DNA from: Colias croceus
Lineage: Eukaryota > Arthropoda > Insecta > Lepidoptera > Pieridae
Reading direction: 5' to 3'
NCBI RefSeq assembly: GCF_905220415.1
Contig: NC_059549.1
Span: 682,001 to 746,000, forward strand
Length of the DNA stretch: 64,000 bases
The notes beneath the pieces were generated by a model. It had not been told where the DNA came from. It saw only the letters and a program-made list of their open reading frames with translations, and did not search any database. Every line of letters starts with the position of its first letter. Position 1 is the first letter of the stretch. The position numbers and the translations under genes were made by a program. Below are positions 1 through 10,883 of this stretch, in pieces.

Positions 1-416
1 AAAGCTTAATTATTTAATGCCATGCCATTTTAATATTCCATCGACGTTACTTAGTTTAATAGGAAATGTTACTTTGTTGAAAATAGGAATATAATCAATA
101 CTTGTTTAAAAATAAATTGAGTCATCCATTCTTCAGTCTTTCTTTATAATTAAAGATTATTTTTCAAAAAACTAAACCACCATCAAATTGTCAGATCTAG
201 ACAAAATTTAAAAGCAATCATCTGAAAGGCATCAGCTTGCAAATATAAAAAAAAGAAACATCTTTTCACCCTGTCGAAAGTTCTGAAGTGAAAATACAGC
301 CGAAATATTGTATTCAACACATATCAAAATTTTCTTATTTAATATTATTTATACATCAATTACGATATAACTTTCATTCACCCACAATTCAGATGATATT
401 TGTGGACACTGTACAC

Positions 417-422
417 TTTATT
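417..422 (-). promoter_or_regulatory. Polyadenylation signal AATAAA of the 377-aa host gene
   Basis: On the minus strand an AATAAA hexamer lies about 14 bases beyond the TAA stop of the terminal exon. It supports this exon as the true 3' end of the gene. Confidence 0.6.
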
Positions 423-435
423 CAGTAGAAATAGT

Positions 436-632
436 TTACAAAATAAACTCACTAGTCCTATTCATAATCTTAGCAGCTCTGCACACAAAGTCCACGGTTC
501 CAGAAGCTTCCATGTTCGCGTCCTTCAGCTGATAAGCAACAGAGCCGTACGTAGTGAGTCCCACCCCGAGCCCCAGCCCCGTGCGCTCGCTGTACTTGGC
601 GTGCTCGCCGCACAGACGGCGCTGTTCATCCC
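436..632 (-). CDS. Terminal coding exon of a host gene with R-x-S-x-P repeats (exon 3 of 3 coding exons)
   Basis: This is the last exon of a minus-strand gene. An acceptor (TATCAG) ends at 633, and the exon then reads open for 65 codons to TAA at 438-436. It is much richer in GC than its surroundings, as expected of coding DNA in this genome. The peptide starts DEQRRLCGEHAKYSERTGLG and contains a Gly/Leu-rich run (GLGLGVGLTTYG), then a short acidic and basic tail ending SEFIL. I do not recognise the domain. The exon needs one base from the preceding exon. The exon at 1697-1593 supplies it if its GTATAC donor is used, giving Arg at the junction. The intron between them holds a TA-flanked MITE and a GAAGTGAAACTTC-family repeat. 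Confidence 0.7.
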
Positions 633-655
633 CTGATACCTTAACGACAATTATA

Positions 656-1074
656 CAGGGTTAGTTTTCAATGATTGGCCAAATTTTCAGAAATTGTTCA
701 GAATCGATAACTTTTAGATCTATCTTTATATATATTTTAATCTAATTTAAAAAAAGTTTTTTTTTTTTAATTAGATTTCATTCCTGTCCGCCACTAAATT
801 AAAGCGAACGTGTGGACATTACAAAAGCACAATTCAGTTCAACAACCTAGATATGTAGAAGTTAGCACACACATAAATTTGGCGATGCGCGCACGCACAC
901 AAGTGCATTGATTCTGGCGGTGTTTATGATTTAGGAAATTTTTAAGGCATTTTCAAATGAATGCTATTATTATTTTTATTTTATTTTAAGCGACAATAAT
1001 GTTTCAAATGTACCTTTGGTTTAATATCTAGATCTTAATATTACATTTTAGCTGGTCATTGAAAACTAACCCTG
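656..1074. mobile_element. Tc1/mariner-type MITE (TA target duplication) in the last intron of the host gene
   Basis: The ends are inverted repeats reading CAGGGTTAGTTTTCAATGA inward, with imperfect similarity beyond. Both sides are flanked by TA (654-655 and 1075-1076). There is no coding capacity. TA flanks with a CAG start fit the Tc1/mariner/pogo group, but TIR and TSD alone cannot fix the family. Confidence 0.65.
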
Positions 1075-1092
1075 TATTCTAATTCAGAAAAA

Positions 1093-1300
1093 TGTGTGCG
1101 TGTACTAGTGTACACACGTAAGAAGTGAAACTATAGGACCTATTTTTAAAAAAATAATTTACCATATGCAACTTTACAGAAATACGTCGAATCACGCAAG
1201 GGATAAAAAAAGATGGCGCGAAGCGGAAAAATGTCACGCGTAACGAAAAAAAATGTGACACAACATTTTTTTCCAACCCCGATAAAGAAGTTTCACTTCA
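1093..1300 (+). repeat. GAAGTGAAACTTC-family repeat with terminal hairpin, copy A1
   Basis: This short element has an inner inverted repeat (AAGAAGTGAAACT near 1120; AAGAAGTTTCACTTC near 1286-1299). Outside it, on one side only, is a stem-loop (GTGTAC-TAGT-GTACAC). The same unit recurs at 28130-28376 and, inverted, at 30036-30255. A sister family with the same layout is at 25978-26115, 38209-38346 and 57565-57702. It is non-coding. Confidence 0.7.
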
Positions 1301-1592
1301 ATAATTATTTCAATTATACTGATAAAATAATTGCTAATTGAAAATTTAAAATAAGGGAAATATTTTTCTTTTTATTGCATTGAACGAAGCCAGAAAAATA
1401 GCTTTAACGTACTATGAAGTTTCTGACAATTTTTGTCTTTATAACATAAAATTAATGTTTAAATGAAAATTAATAAATGTGAATATAAAAGTGATGTTAA
1501 GAAAGGATAAAATTGAAATCTAAATTTCTTAGAGGGATTTTAAAGTTAAATAATTGAGAGACAATAAATAAAATGGGAACATATAAGTATAC

Positions 1593-1697
1593 GAACTTGA
1601 CTAACAGAGCTGGAAGCTCTTCTCGATCCAGTATCGGATAGAGCCTGTCTTCCTCCGACTGATGCTCTGTATGGTGACACGCTTCGTCCTCGAGTAT
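1593..1697 (-). CDS. Internal coding exon of the host gene with R-x-S-x-P repeats (exon 2 of 3 coding exons)
   Basis: The acceptor (TTATTACAG) ends at 1698. The exon continues the frame of 2684-1853 exactly: one base left over from that exon plus AT at 1697. The peptide reads TRGRSVSPYRASVGGRQALS and on to SSSVSQV, again Ser/Arg-rich with SP and RRAS sites. I chose the donor at 1592-1591 (GTATAC) because it leaves one base over, matching the GG start of the terminal exon. A GT four bases earlier (GTTCGT) would break the frame. Confidence 0.65.
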
Positions 1698-1852
1698 CTG
1701 TAATAAATTCAGTTAATTTAAAATTATTGTACATAAAAGTGAAATTAAGTAATTTGTCCGTAAGTCAAATAGAGTAAAGCTTACAGATATTAATAACGCA
1801 AATCATATTTGTAATTGGTAGGTACATAAAAAGCAAGGTAAAAGGAACTCAC

Positions 1853-2750
1853 TTGCTGTCTGACTATCTTCACTTGCCCGCCTCTCTCTAGAAACCAAAG
1901 GTTCTTGAAAAGTTAACGTCAAACTTCCCCGCGGGCTGACCCTCGCAGCTTCTATATCACCAGCCACCAAACTACCCCTTGCACTACGTTCTGATGGCGC
2001 GATACTTCCTCTAGGGCTCCTTTGGCAATCAGGTATTAACGAACCACGCGGGGTTCTGTTCAATTCAGAAAAATCTTTCCTCAAAGCATCAGGGGCTATG
2101 CTCCCTCGCGGACTGGTCCTAGGACTTGGCCCCAATTCTTTCTGATTACGAGCTGGATCTATTTGTATACTCGCTACGGAATGTCTAGGACTTCGCCCCA
2201 CATCTGGTACCAAGGAATTCCGCGGTTGATTCCACGACGTGCCTTCTGGGACTAAACTTCGTCGAGGCGTTCTGGCGGTTGCATCTGGAGTAATACTATT
2301 ACGCGGCGATCGATTAAAATCTTGTGGATTAAGGCTTAAACGTGAACCATACGCCTGTTCAACGCCTAAGTTATTTCTGCTTGGTGCAAGACTATTTCTG
2401 ATTAAAGCAGTTTCTGGTGTTATTGAGTTTCTGGCTGATCTTGTCTCTGGAACGAGGGAATGACGCGGGCTGCGATGATAACCCTCTAACGCTGCATCAG
2501 GAGCGAGACTTGCTCTGGGACTCCTTTGTGGTGGTGGAGGTTCGAGTTCATCGTCAGTTTCTGTAGTAGCTAAAGATGCTCGTCTTGAAGTTTGTGCAGA
2601 TGGTCGAGGTGATCTTGTTTGTGGTGACGTTGCCGCGCTTCTCGAAGCACGCCTGCGTCGGGAGGATGAACTTCTGTGCAGCATTTTGACTGTATTATGC
2701 AAGCATTAAACAGAGCATTCTGCGCTTTCGTTCAATTAGTCCTTGTGCAT
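1853..2750 (-). CDS. 5' UTR and first coding exon of a 377-aa Ser/Arg-rich host protein with about 14 R-x-S-[LI]-x-P-[DE]-like repeats
   Basis: A strong acceptor (polypyrimidine tract then TTTACAG) sets the exon start at 2750, and a perfect GTGAGT donor follows 1853. Coding starts at the ATG at 2684 in a good insect context (TCAAAATG). The open frame runs further upstream only to a TTG. A tiny upstream ORF (ATG at 2750, stop after four codons) lies in the leader. The protein opens with an Arg/Ser stretch (LHRSSSSRRRRASRSAA), then carries about 14 spaced copies of a motif such as SPRGSIAPD, TPRGSLIPD and SPRNSITPD, each a possible proline-directed or basophilic kinase site. Exons of 832, 105 and 197 coding bases give 1134 nt, or 377 aa plus stop. 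The repeat region looks disordered. I cannot name the family. Confidence 0.75.
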
Positions 2751-2752
2751 CT

Positions 2753-4071
2753 GTAAACAAAAAAATATTATAAGTAAATAATACGATTGTTAAGTTGCTA
2801 CAAAATGTTAACATTGCTTGTATATAACAATCGCTACGCATTTCAATATAAACGCTTCATAGAAAATAAATACCTACACCATAATTTAATTGACGAAATA
2901 AAAGCAATCGAATCGTTGAGACAAAAATAAAAACCTCAAGGGAGATTTCAGTACCTATTCAATCCAAGGTATTTCGCAAATTCCCTAAGCTGTCTCAGAC
3001 CTTAATTTAAAGTTCTTAGTTTGGAAGCGGCCAATTAATCTAAATTATATTTGAATGGCGCTCAAGTAACCGACACAATTTGTAGCAAAGGATTTACAAT
3101 ACTGACGCTTCTCAAGACAAATTAATTTTTACCGTAATTCAAAACGTGATCAGAATTTTAAAACGCTCGAATATAAATATGATAATATTAACGAAAATAT
3201 GAATTTACAAAGTAGCGAGCTGGTCGCTTACTTTGTAAAGTTCCATTAAGCAGAGTGGACCTAGTGTAGCATGTGATTTTCCTAAATTAAAATGTTAGCG
3301 AGGGGAAAGTTTATGAAGAAAATGTTATATTAATATTTCATTATATAAAAGTAACATTACATATCGTAGAATAGGACAAGTGGTAATAAGGATTCGATAC
3401 TCATTTTCTATTAAGAAATTATAAGACATACAATTTAATGTTTAAATCACATTGCATAGATATAATATACAAATAACAAACAAGTCTTGGAATAACAAAT
3501 ACGTGCATAACCAAATACCAATAGGAATTTAAATGATACAAAAATAATTTTAACATGAAACTTGTACGTCACCGTGTAGCCAGATAATAATATCCAGAAC
3601 ATTATTATTTGCACAATATAAAAACAAAACTAAAATCTATTATCACTTAACACGCAAATAAAAATATATTCACGAATTACTAACAATAACAAAAATTATC
3701 AAACGTGTCGAGAAAAAAAAATAAGTTGAAATTAAAACCACATTAAAACGCAGAAAAAAAATAGCATTCCAAATTTAAACTCCGCGCGCTTAGCACATGC
3801 CACACGTTCAGAAACTTAGAAAAAAGAATGCATTCGCTATGGATTTAATTTTTTAATTTTCTATGGACGTATGTAATTGTTGCCAGCCTACCCAAAGAAG
3901 TTTTATTAATTTTCAAATTTTACTTACACAAAAAAGAAAAGGATTTGAGTATTTAAGTGTAATAAATTAAATTACGCAAACATTTTTCACAGTTTCTTTT
4001 AATAATAAAAATCTGTATAATAAGAATAAGAATAAATAGATAATAACTTACACACAGTCATTAAATTCAAG
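2753..4071. other. AT-rich non-coding stretch, probable 5' intron of the host gene
   Basis: No open frame of note and no recognised repeat were seen. It lies directly upstream of the 5' UTR acceptor, so it should be intron of the minus-strand gene. The first exon and promoter were not found here. Confidence 0.4.
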
Positions 4072-4079
4072 GACAGTAC

Positions 4080-5246
4080 CTTAGAGTATATATACTATCT
4101 ATAGAGTGCGAACAACCAAGTGGGAACAGTAGGCACAGGTGGGAACAACACGACGCTCCCGCCGCGAGCGCTCGCAGTCGTGGTTGAGTGCTCACGAAGT
4201 GCATTGCTCTAGATTTTTTTCATATTTACGAATAAACGTGGTGAAATGTGCAGTTCTATCTTGCAAAAACGATACTAGAAAATAAACAAAATTGAAATCC
4301 ACTATCAAATTTCATCAGTAAGTCGATTGTTTTACATAATTTGATGAAAATAAATCTAGCATCGCGGGGGTGAAGAGTAGGTGGGAGGCGGACACGCGCA
4401 GGCTCGCTCGCGCGCCTCACTGCCGCCACGTGATCGTAGTGATGTGACCTGACCAACGCTGTACTCGATATAAAGTTTACTAGAAGAACTATATTTTAAC
4501 AAATTATTTATTTAACTTTAAAATTAAAACTCTTTTAAAAATGTATTATAAATAAATTTGTGGTGTGTTTTGTATGATACACTTTCTAAATTATGAATAC
4601 GAATGTATTATAGTGTAAATGTAAAATATGTAATGTTACGATATATTTTCTGAACCGCTAAATTGATTTTGAAGATTTTGATAGTAGAATGGATAAAATT
4701 GAATAAAAAAATTATTAATATTATTTATTATATTATCATTTTAAATTATTAATTATTCCTTAATATTTTTTACCATTTTTAAAACATTATTATTATTGTT
4801 TGATTTATTATTAAATAAATAGCACTAAACCCGAACTTTTATTTTATTAACTTTATTATATTTTAACAAGTACTCACGTTTTTCTGATATTCCAATCAAA
4901 CATATTTTTTAAAGTACTTATAATTAATACAAGAAAATTTCTTATATATTATTTAATATTCAAATGGAATAAACAAACTTTATTCAGTTGGTAAACAAAT
5001 TTAAAATTACATATTTATACTTTATTCATAAATATTTTTCCTTTAATAACTTATTGAACATAAAATTTACTTATGATACATATTTATTTACATAACTTAT
5101 CGATAGTTCAACACGCAATTGATATCTACCCATCCCTATTTGTCACACACACATCTATATAGTATCTATAGCTCATCTGCCTACGATGCGCACTATGCAA
5201 TTTGTGCAATACACTCGCTCTATACTATTGTAATATATACTCTAAG
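4080..5246 (+). mobile_element. P-superfamily transposon relic with THAP-domain start, non-autonomous
   Basis: The element is flanked by a perfect 8-bp target duplication GACAGTAC (4072-4079 and 5247-5254). Its ends are imperfect inverted repeats beginning CTTAGAGTATATATAC at the left and CTTAGAGTATATATTAC at the right. An 8-bp duplication is shared by P elements and hATs. The THAP-like exon at about 4238-4317 points to P. After that exon come a GC-rich patch (about 4360-4460) and then AT-rich sequence with no further transposase, so about 2 kb of a full element is missing. The GC-rich stretches near 4136-4200 and 4360-4460 probably belong to the element, not to a host promoter. Confidence 0.7.
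4238..4317 (+). pseudogene. Degenerate first exon of a P-type transposase (start of a THAP zinc finger)
   Basis: The reading VVKCAVLSCKNDTRK is followed by a TAA and then TKLKSTIKFH up to a GTAAGT donor at 4318. THAP domains begin with a basic residue and the first two zinc Cys spaced C-x(2-4)-C, followed after about 15 residues by an F-H-x-F-P type motif. Here C-x4-C and IKFH fit. The initiating ATG reads GTG, one codon is a stop, and the rest of the domain (third Cys, His, AVPTIF box) is absent. This small match is the main support for calling the surrounding element P-like. Confidence 0.55.
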
Positions 5247-5254
5247 GACAGTAC

Positions 5255-5797
5255 AGAAACTAAACAAGCCATAAATCCCACTTTATAAGAGACACGAAAA
5301 TGTCTCTCTTAATTCACGTTGGCAGAACAGTTTTTAATATCGTCACCATAAATCCACGTTAGCCTCTAGCGAGTCATTTTTCACGACTTTTGCTAAATTG
5401 AAACGCTTAGTCGAGATTTCTTTTGTGAGTTACTTTAAATAAGTTTCACAAACTAAAATGGCGTCGCTTTTTTGGTCCTTTCAAAGGTTACTAACATTTA
5501 AGGACTAATGAAATCTTTTAAATAAAATCATATTTGAATTAAACTTGGTAATAACGAAACATTTCCTTTCGTTTATTAATGGCGGTTAACGAATAATTTA
5601 GCTCTAAAAGCGTTTATTACTCTGCTTTTTCAGTCGAGATTCATTTGTAATTAAAACGTTTACTCCGGTAGTAATAAACTTTATTATGAATATTATAACC
5701 GTTCCAGTAAGTAATTACGACTTATTTTTCTTAATAAATAACTTTGCGAGGGTGAAGAATATTATATTACGATTTTTACTAGATTGGCAGAAAAAGG
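5255..5797. other. Non-coding stretch between two transposons
   Basis: I see no gene or recognisable element here. It may be part of a 5' intron or the upstream region of the minus-strand host gene. Confidence 0.3.
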
Positions 5798-6072
5798 TAC
5801 AGTACTCCAAAAGTGATAATGCGCATAGAAATCTTCGTCACAGTTCGGTAACTGACATATTCTCGGAGCGTCCGAAGACGATATGTATATAGAGTGGTAA
5901 AATACATTTTCTTCATGCATAATTTAGTAAAATTTGTTTAGTAAAATAAATACATTTTGGAAATACACACAGCGAGCGTTTCAAGCGGGAGCAAGACAAT
6001 TGCAATTTTTTGTCCTGCACGCACCGTAGAACGACTCATATTCGTGCACAAATTATCCATTGCGGAGTAAAT

Positions 6073-7071
6073 ATGAGTGTACGCAGATCGCCAACACGTT
6101 TAACCAGCAGTGGTGCAGTGGGTACTGCCGGTGGATCGCATCCCGATCTATCGAAGCTAAGTTCGTTTTCAACGAGTTCTACGCCAACTGATACTCAAAT
6201 CACTTACAGAAAACGGAAACAACCGCTAGAACAAGATTGCAGATGTAGTGATGATATGAAGGATATTCGCTCGGAGTTGAGCCGTATTAGTACATTACTT
6301 GAAAAATATGTTTGCTCAAACGAACAAATAATAAACAAAATTCATGAAAACATTTCGGAGGTAAAAACACAAATTACCGAAATTAAATCGTCCAACGAAC
6401 AATCCTTGAATTTAATTCGCCAAAATACGAATCAAATCAATGAAATTAAGTCATCAGCATGTATGATAATTACTGAACAAAACATATTGAAGAGTACTAT
6501 TTCTCAATTAGAATCCCAGATCAACCAGGGTGAGAGTAAAATAAAATCACTGGAGTTAAATCTTCAATCAATAAATCAGTCATCCAATCCATCGGGTTTT
6601 ACGTCTAAAAATCAACTACATATAAATGAACACTTAATCAAGGAACTACGAGACAGAAAAAGCCGCGAAAAAAATGTAATTTTTGCTGGTTTCCCAGAAT
6701 CGACATCTCATCATAACTCAGAGGAGAGGATATCTAAAGACAACTACGAAATTTTAAAAATTACCTCGCTAATAAGTTCAGACCTACCGAAGCCAGTAAA
6801 GATATATAGAATTGGCAAGTATTCACCGGGGAAAAATCGTAGAATAAAGGTTTGCTATGACACAATTGAATCTGCTAAAATAATCCTACGTAACAAAAAT
6901 AAACTACCCAACAATATTAAAGCTTTTAGTGATCAAACGCCAGCTCAGGAAAAATATCTTAAAAGTTTACAGGATGAACTAAACCGTCGCATTGGTGAAG
7001 GAGAAACAGATCTCACAATAAAATACGTTAACGGAATGCCTACTATAAAGAAAATTATGTCAAAAAACTAG
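6073..7071 (+). CDS. LINE ORF1 protein (coiled coil plus RRM-like region), 332 aa
   Basis: I start at ATG 6073 (MSVRRSPTRL); the open frame extends upstream only to a TTG. Residues about 1-65 are basic and Ser/Thr-rich. About 65-190 is a long heptad-like coiled coil (ILKSTISQLESQINQGESKI). About 200-300 has the RKSREKNVIFAGFPES and KPVKIYRIGK pattern seen in L1-type and CR1-type ORF1 RNA-binding domains. Such proteins trimerise, bind LINE RNA and act as chaperones in reverse transcription. The ORF is intact. It ends at TAG 7069-7071, overlapping the open frame of ORF2. Confidence 0.75.
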   Translation: MSVRRSPTRLTSSGAVGTAGGSHPDLSKLSSFSTSSTPTDTQITYRKRKQPLEQDCRCSDDMKDIRSELSRISTLLEKYVCSNEQIINKIHENISEVKTQITEIKSSNEQSLNLIRQNTNQINEIKSSACMIITEQNILKSTISQLESQINQGESKIKSLELNLQSINQSSNPSGFTSKNQLHINEHLIKELRDRKSREKNVIFAGFPESTSHHNSEERISKDNYEILKITSLISSDLPKPVKIYRIGKYSPGKNRRIKVCYDTIESAKIILRNKNKLPNNIKAFSDQTPAQEKYLKSLQDELNRRIGEGETDLTIKYVNGMPTIKKIMSKN

Positions 7072-9962
7072 AAATAAATTTAAAGACAAACAACCAAAAT
7101 ATCAACTCCTACGAAATACTAGACAGCTATGAAAATTTGCAACTCTCCCGATCCAGGCTTAGATTTATATACTTCAATGCGCGAAGCATAAGAAAAAAAG
7201 GTAAACTAGATGAAGTAAAATGTATCCTGAGCTCATTAATAAAACCTATCCACGTAATTCTAATTACTGAAACTTGGATAAATTCTGATGCGCAAGCTTC
7301 AGAATTAAATATTGATAATTACACACATTATTTTAACTACCGGACTGACGCAAGAGGAGGTGGAGTCTCAGCATACATCCACAACGATTTAAAACACAAT
7401 CTTATTGAATCACGATACGAGGAAGGGAACAATTACTTATGGATAAGTTTAGAACGATGTAAAATTGATGTAGGCGTTATCTATAAACCGGGCTATACTA
7501 ACTGTCAAAAATTCCTTGAAATGTATGAATCGCAATTACAACAAAGGCACAGAGCTATTATTTTTGGAGATTTTAATATCGACTTGTTAACAAAAGATAA
7601 AAATACCAAACTATACAAATATACTCTTAAGTGTAATGGACATATATTACTCAATAAACTAACTAAAAAATACAGTACAAGAGACTCCTCAAAAAAATCT
7701 ATCATTGACCATGTAAGTACGAACCTTCAAAATGATAATATACCATATGACCATATATGAGATATGACCATATGACCATAAGCACATATACGTAGAATTA
7801 AAAAAATATTTACCCCCAAAAAGTGTTAAAACTCAATATAAAGCAATTAATTACGAAAGATTATCATCCCTGTCTGACTCCATAGTTGATACTGAAATAA
7901 ACAAAGATTATACAATATTAGAAAATAAAATTAAATCTATTATAGATAAAAGTAAGATTACTAAAACTAAATTTCTAAATCTGCCCCGAATAGACTGGAT
8001 AAACAAAGCAATTTTAACAGAAATTAACGAAAGAAATTTATTATGGTCTCAACTAAAAAACAACCCTAAAAATAAAAACCTTCAAATAAAATTTAACACT
8101 CAAAAAATAAAGGTAAAAAAATTTATTCAAGACACAAAAGATTCTTACTATTACCAAGAATTTACAAGGAATATAAAAAAACCCAAGAAATTATGGACTT
8201 TAGTAAATAAATTAGCTAATAACAAAACTGTAAAATGTACTTTACCTACTAAATTACTTATAAATTCTGAATATATTACCGAGCCAAATGAAATATGCCA
8301 GATATTTAATCAATATTTTTCTACAATAGGATCTCGTCTAGCAAATTTAATACCCCTACAATATCAAACCAACTCTTCCTCAACCTTACCTAAATCACCA
8401 TCAAAAAAGTACGAATTATCCACTTTTGATCCCTGTACACCTAATGAAATTTTAAAAATTATAAATAACCTTAATTCAAACTGTAGTACAGGTCTTGATG
8501 GTATTACCACAAAAGCAATTAAATGCATTAAAGAAAAATTAAATCATACCTTAAGCGATTGTTTCAACCAAGCTATAAGTCAAGGACGTTTTCCGGATTC
8601 GTTGAAAATAGCGAAGGTAACTCCTATCTATAAGAATGGTTCAAAATTTGAACCTGGTAACTATAGGCCAATTTCGGTGTTGCCAGTGTTGTCAAAAATA
8701 TTAGAGAAAATTTTACACACGAGATTAGAAAAATATTTAGACTCATTTAATTTTATTTCAGTGCGTCAATACGGTTTTAAGCCAAAAAGTAACACTCTGT
8801 CAGCGACTATAGACCTGACTACTAAAATAAAACAGAACATTGACGCAAAAAATTTAGTTTTGGGAGTATTTATTGACCTACAAAAGGCCTTCGATACCGT
8901 TTCTCACGAACTTTTAATAAAGAAATTAGCATCCATTAACATTACTGGTAAAGCACTAGACATGCTGAAATCATATTTAAAAAATCGATCACAAATCGTT
9001 AAAATAGATAACTACAATAGCATTCCCTTACCAATTACGTGTGGCATACCACAAGGTTCGATTTTAGGCCCATTGCTTTTTTAATTTATATTAATAATTT
9101 ACAAGATTTAAAACTAAATGGTCATCTAACACTTTATGCGGATGACACCTGTCTGTTTTATTTTGGTCCCTCTATACATGACATGATAAAGCAAGCACAA
9201 AATGATTTAAATAAATTAAATAAATGGTTTCAATACAATCTACTAACAATAAATATATCTAAAACGTGTTATATTAAATTCAAAGCTCAGAACAAAATTA
9301 TTCCACCACACGCTCCACTTAAAATTAATGGTGTTGTATTAGAACATAAAACCCACGAGAAATACCTAGGTTTGCGAATCAACAGCTCTCTAAAATGGAA
9401 TTATCACATCGACCACCTAAAAAATAAATTATCAGCACTTCTTAGATCTCTGCGTAATATCACTTCTTGCATTCCTCATAAATTACGCCACACCATCTAC
9501 AACACGTTAGTCAAACCTCACCTAATGTATTTAATAGAAGTATGGGGTAGCGCTTACAAAAATAAATTAGCGCCACTACAAATTTTACAAAATAAAATTA
9601 TTAAAACCATTTTTAAATATCCTTTTTTAACTTCTACAAATAAAATCTACGACGATACTAAAATAATGAATTTAAAACAATTATACTTTTATAATACGTG
9701 TATGTTCATCCACAAAGCGCTACATAAAAACATAAATACAAATATAATATTCTCAACATCAAATCGCCACTATCCTAATAGACGAGCTAGCTATCTTGCC
9801 CTCCCGAAGATCCGAACGAATTATGGAAGGCGAACGGCAACATACGAGGGAGCACGTTTCTATAACGGTTTGCCAAGCAAATTAAAAAGTGTAAACTCCT
9901 TCATTGTATTCAAAAAACAATTAGCGAAACACATCCTGGAAGACCACACGCTCAAACTTTGA
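7032..9962 (+). pseudogene. LINE ORF2: endonuclease plus reverse transcriptase, broken by two frameshifts
   Basis: The frame opens at 7032 inside the end of ORF1 and has no in-frame ATG before the endonuclease, so translation probably depended on ORF1. The endonuclease (about 7140-7740) shows FIYFNARSIR, ITETW, RGGGVSAYI and FGDFNIDLL. The first break is near 7740-7785, where a GACCATAT tandem duplication shifts the frame. The frame then runs open through the linker and RT: YRPISVLP, VFIDLQKAFDTVSHELL, CGIPQGSILGPLLF. The second break near 9082-9085 is a one-base loss between LLF and LIYINN. RT then continues with YADDTCLF and YLGLRINSSLKW to a TGA. All RT motifs survive, so inactivation looks recent. 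Confidence 0.75.
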
Positions 9963-10187
9963 ATGCAATGAATGAGTACCTAACCTAAACTTATGTTTAT
10001 AGTATGTAACTTACTCTAAATTTTTATCTAACGAATGATATTTTTTATAAATACCTATGTTTAAAATTTAAGTTTCTCATGTAAGTGACTTTATGTCTTA
10101 ATGGGAATAAATGTCTTTAAACCTTAAACCTTAAATACGACAATAAGCGAAGATTTACATGCGCATTATTAATTTTGGAGTACTGTA

Positions 10188-10767
10188 TAGTATTGTATCC
10201 GTGGTAATACTTTTTCGCTTTTCGAGTAGATAATATATTTTTTTTAATTCACACAGAAATGTATCGTTTTATTCGTTTTTTTGAGGAAATACTAGAAATT
10301 TTTAAATGTAGTGTCTCGCAGAAAAAAATTGCTTATTTTTGGTGCCATATTAAACATTTTTTTTAAATATTACCTTATTAGATACTTACTTAAAATGACG
10401 AGTACTGCACTGATATAGTATAACATTATTAACTTTTCTGGATTAAAAATGGATGAAGAATTTGCATTGTCGATGCAATAAGCAGAAATGAAACGCCTAC
10501 GATCTAGAGTTCGATTCAATGGACGAAAATGTATTATTAAATTTTCCTATGTAGGATTTCTGAGAAGTAATACGGAATGAAATTATGTTCGGAATATGGC
10601 ATGTGAGATTAAAATATAATTTGAAAATTTTTAATATGCTCTTGCAGTATTACAACCTTCAGTTAAAATATTTAATTCAAGTTGATTCCTCAGATTGTAT
10701 ATATAATTATAGAGTTTGTGTGTATGTTTTTTTTATGTAAGTACTTAATTGAATATAAATTTATGGG
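10188..10767. other. Non-coding AT-rich stretch
   Basis: I see no ORF or repeat with recognisable ends between the two transposons. Confidence 0.3.
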
Positions 10768-10770
10768 TTA

Positions 10771-10841
10771 GTCCCGCTATGGTATGGTCCCGGTATGGTA
10801 CCCTCTTAAAATACCTATCAAAAAGTGCCGCTATGGTACCC
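10771..10841 (+). repeat. Left 71-bp terminal inverted repeat of the FLYWCH transposon
   Basis: It contains three related direct copies of a TCCCG[CG]TATGGTA-type 13-mer (near 10772, 10788 and 10826), the last with a G in place of C (TGCCGC). It matches 12264-12334 inverted with a few substitutions. Confidence 0.8.
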
Positions 10842-10883
10842 TTCAGTTTTTGGTACTGTTGTAAAGAAAAGTTATACAATGCG

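Larger units (their letters stand above)
5961..10138 (+). mobile_element. Non-LTR retrotransposon (CR1 group, Kiri/Daphne-like), near full length, two frameshifts in ORF2
   Basis: It has a 5' leader, ORF1 (6073-7071), an ORF2 with endonuclease and reverse transcriptase (7032-9962), and a 3' UTR ending in short CTTTAAAC-like repeats near 10117-10135 in place of a poly(A). The hexamer AAATAC occurs at 5961-5966 and 10133-10138 and may be the target duplication, though it is short. The element sits inside the TA-flanked MITE, so it is younger than it. Confidence 0.75.
5800..10185. mobile_element. TA-flanked Tc1/mariner/pogo-type MITE carrying a nested LINE
   Basis: Inverted ends start CAGTACTCCAAAA at 5800 and end with the complement at 10185, with similarity over about 40 bases (both contain AATGCGCAT and AAATCTTCG). 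Both are flanked by TA (5798-5799, 10186-10187). The two ends are about 4.4 kb apart because a LINE landed close to the right end. Without it the MITE would be a few hundred bases long. No transposase is visible. Confidence 0.7.

Noticed and set aside
400..636. Plus-strand 78-codon frame
   Set aside because: It is the complement of the terminal exon at 632-436, which has acceptor, stop and polyadenylation signal on the minus strand.
1802..1852. Extension of the repeat protein past TAS to a stop (LLPCFLCTYQLQI)
   Set aside because: A perfect GTGAGT donor ends the exon at 1853, and the next exons continue the frame.
4256..4456. Minus-strand 66-codon frame in GC-rich DNA, possible host exon
   Set aside because: It lies wholly within the 4080-5246 transposon and has no splice sites matching the host gene.
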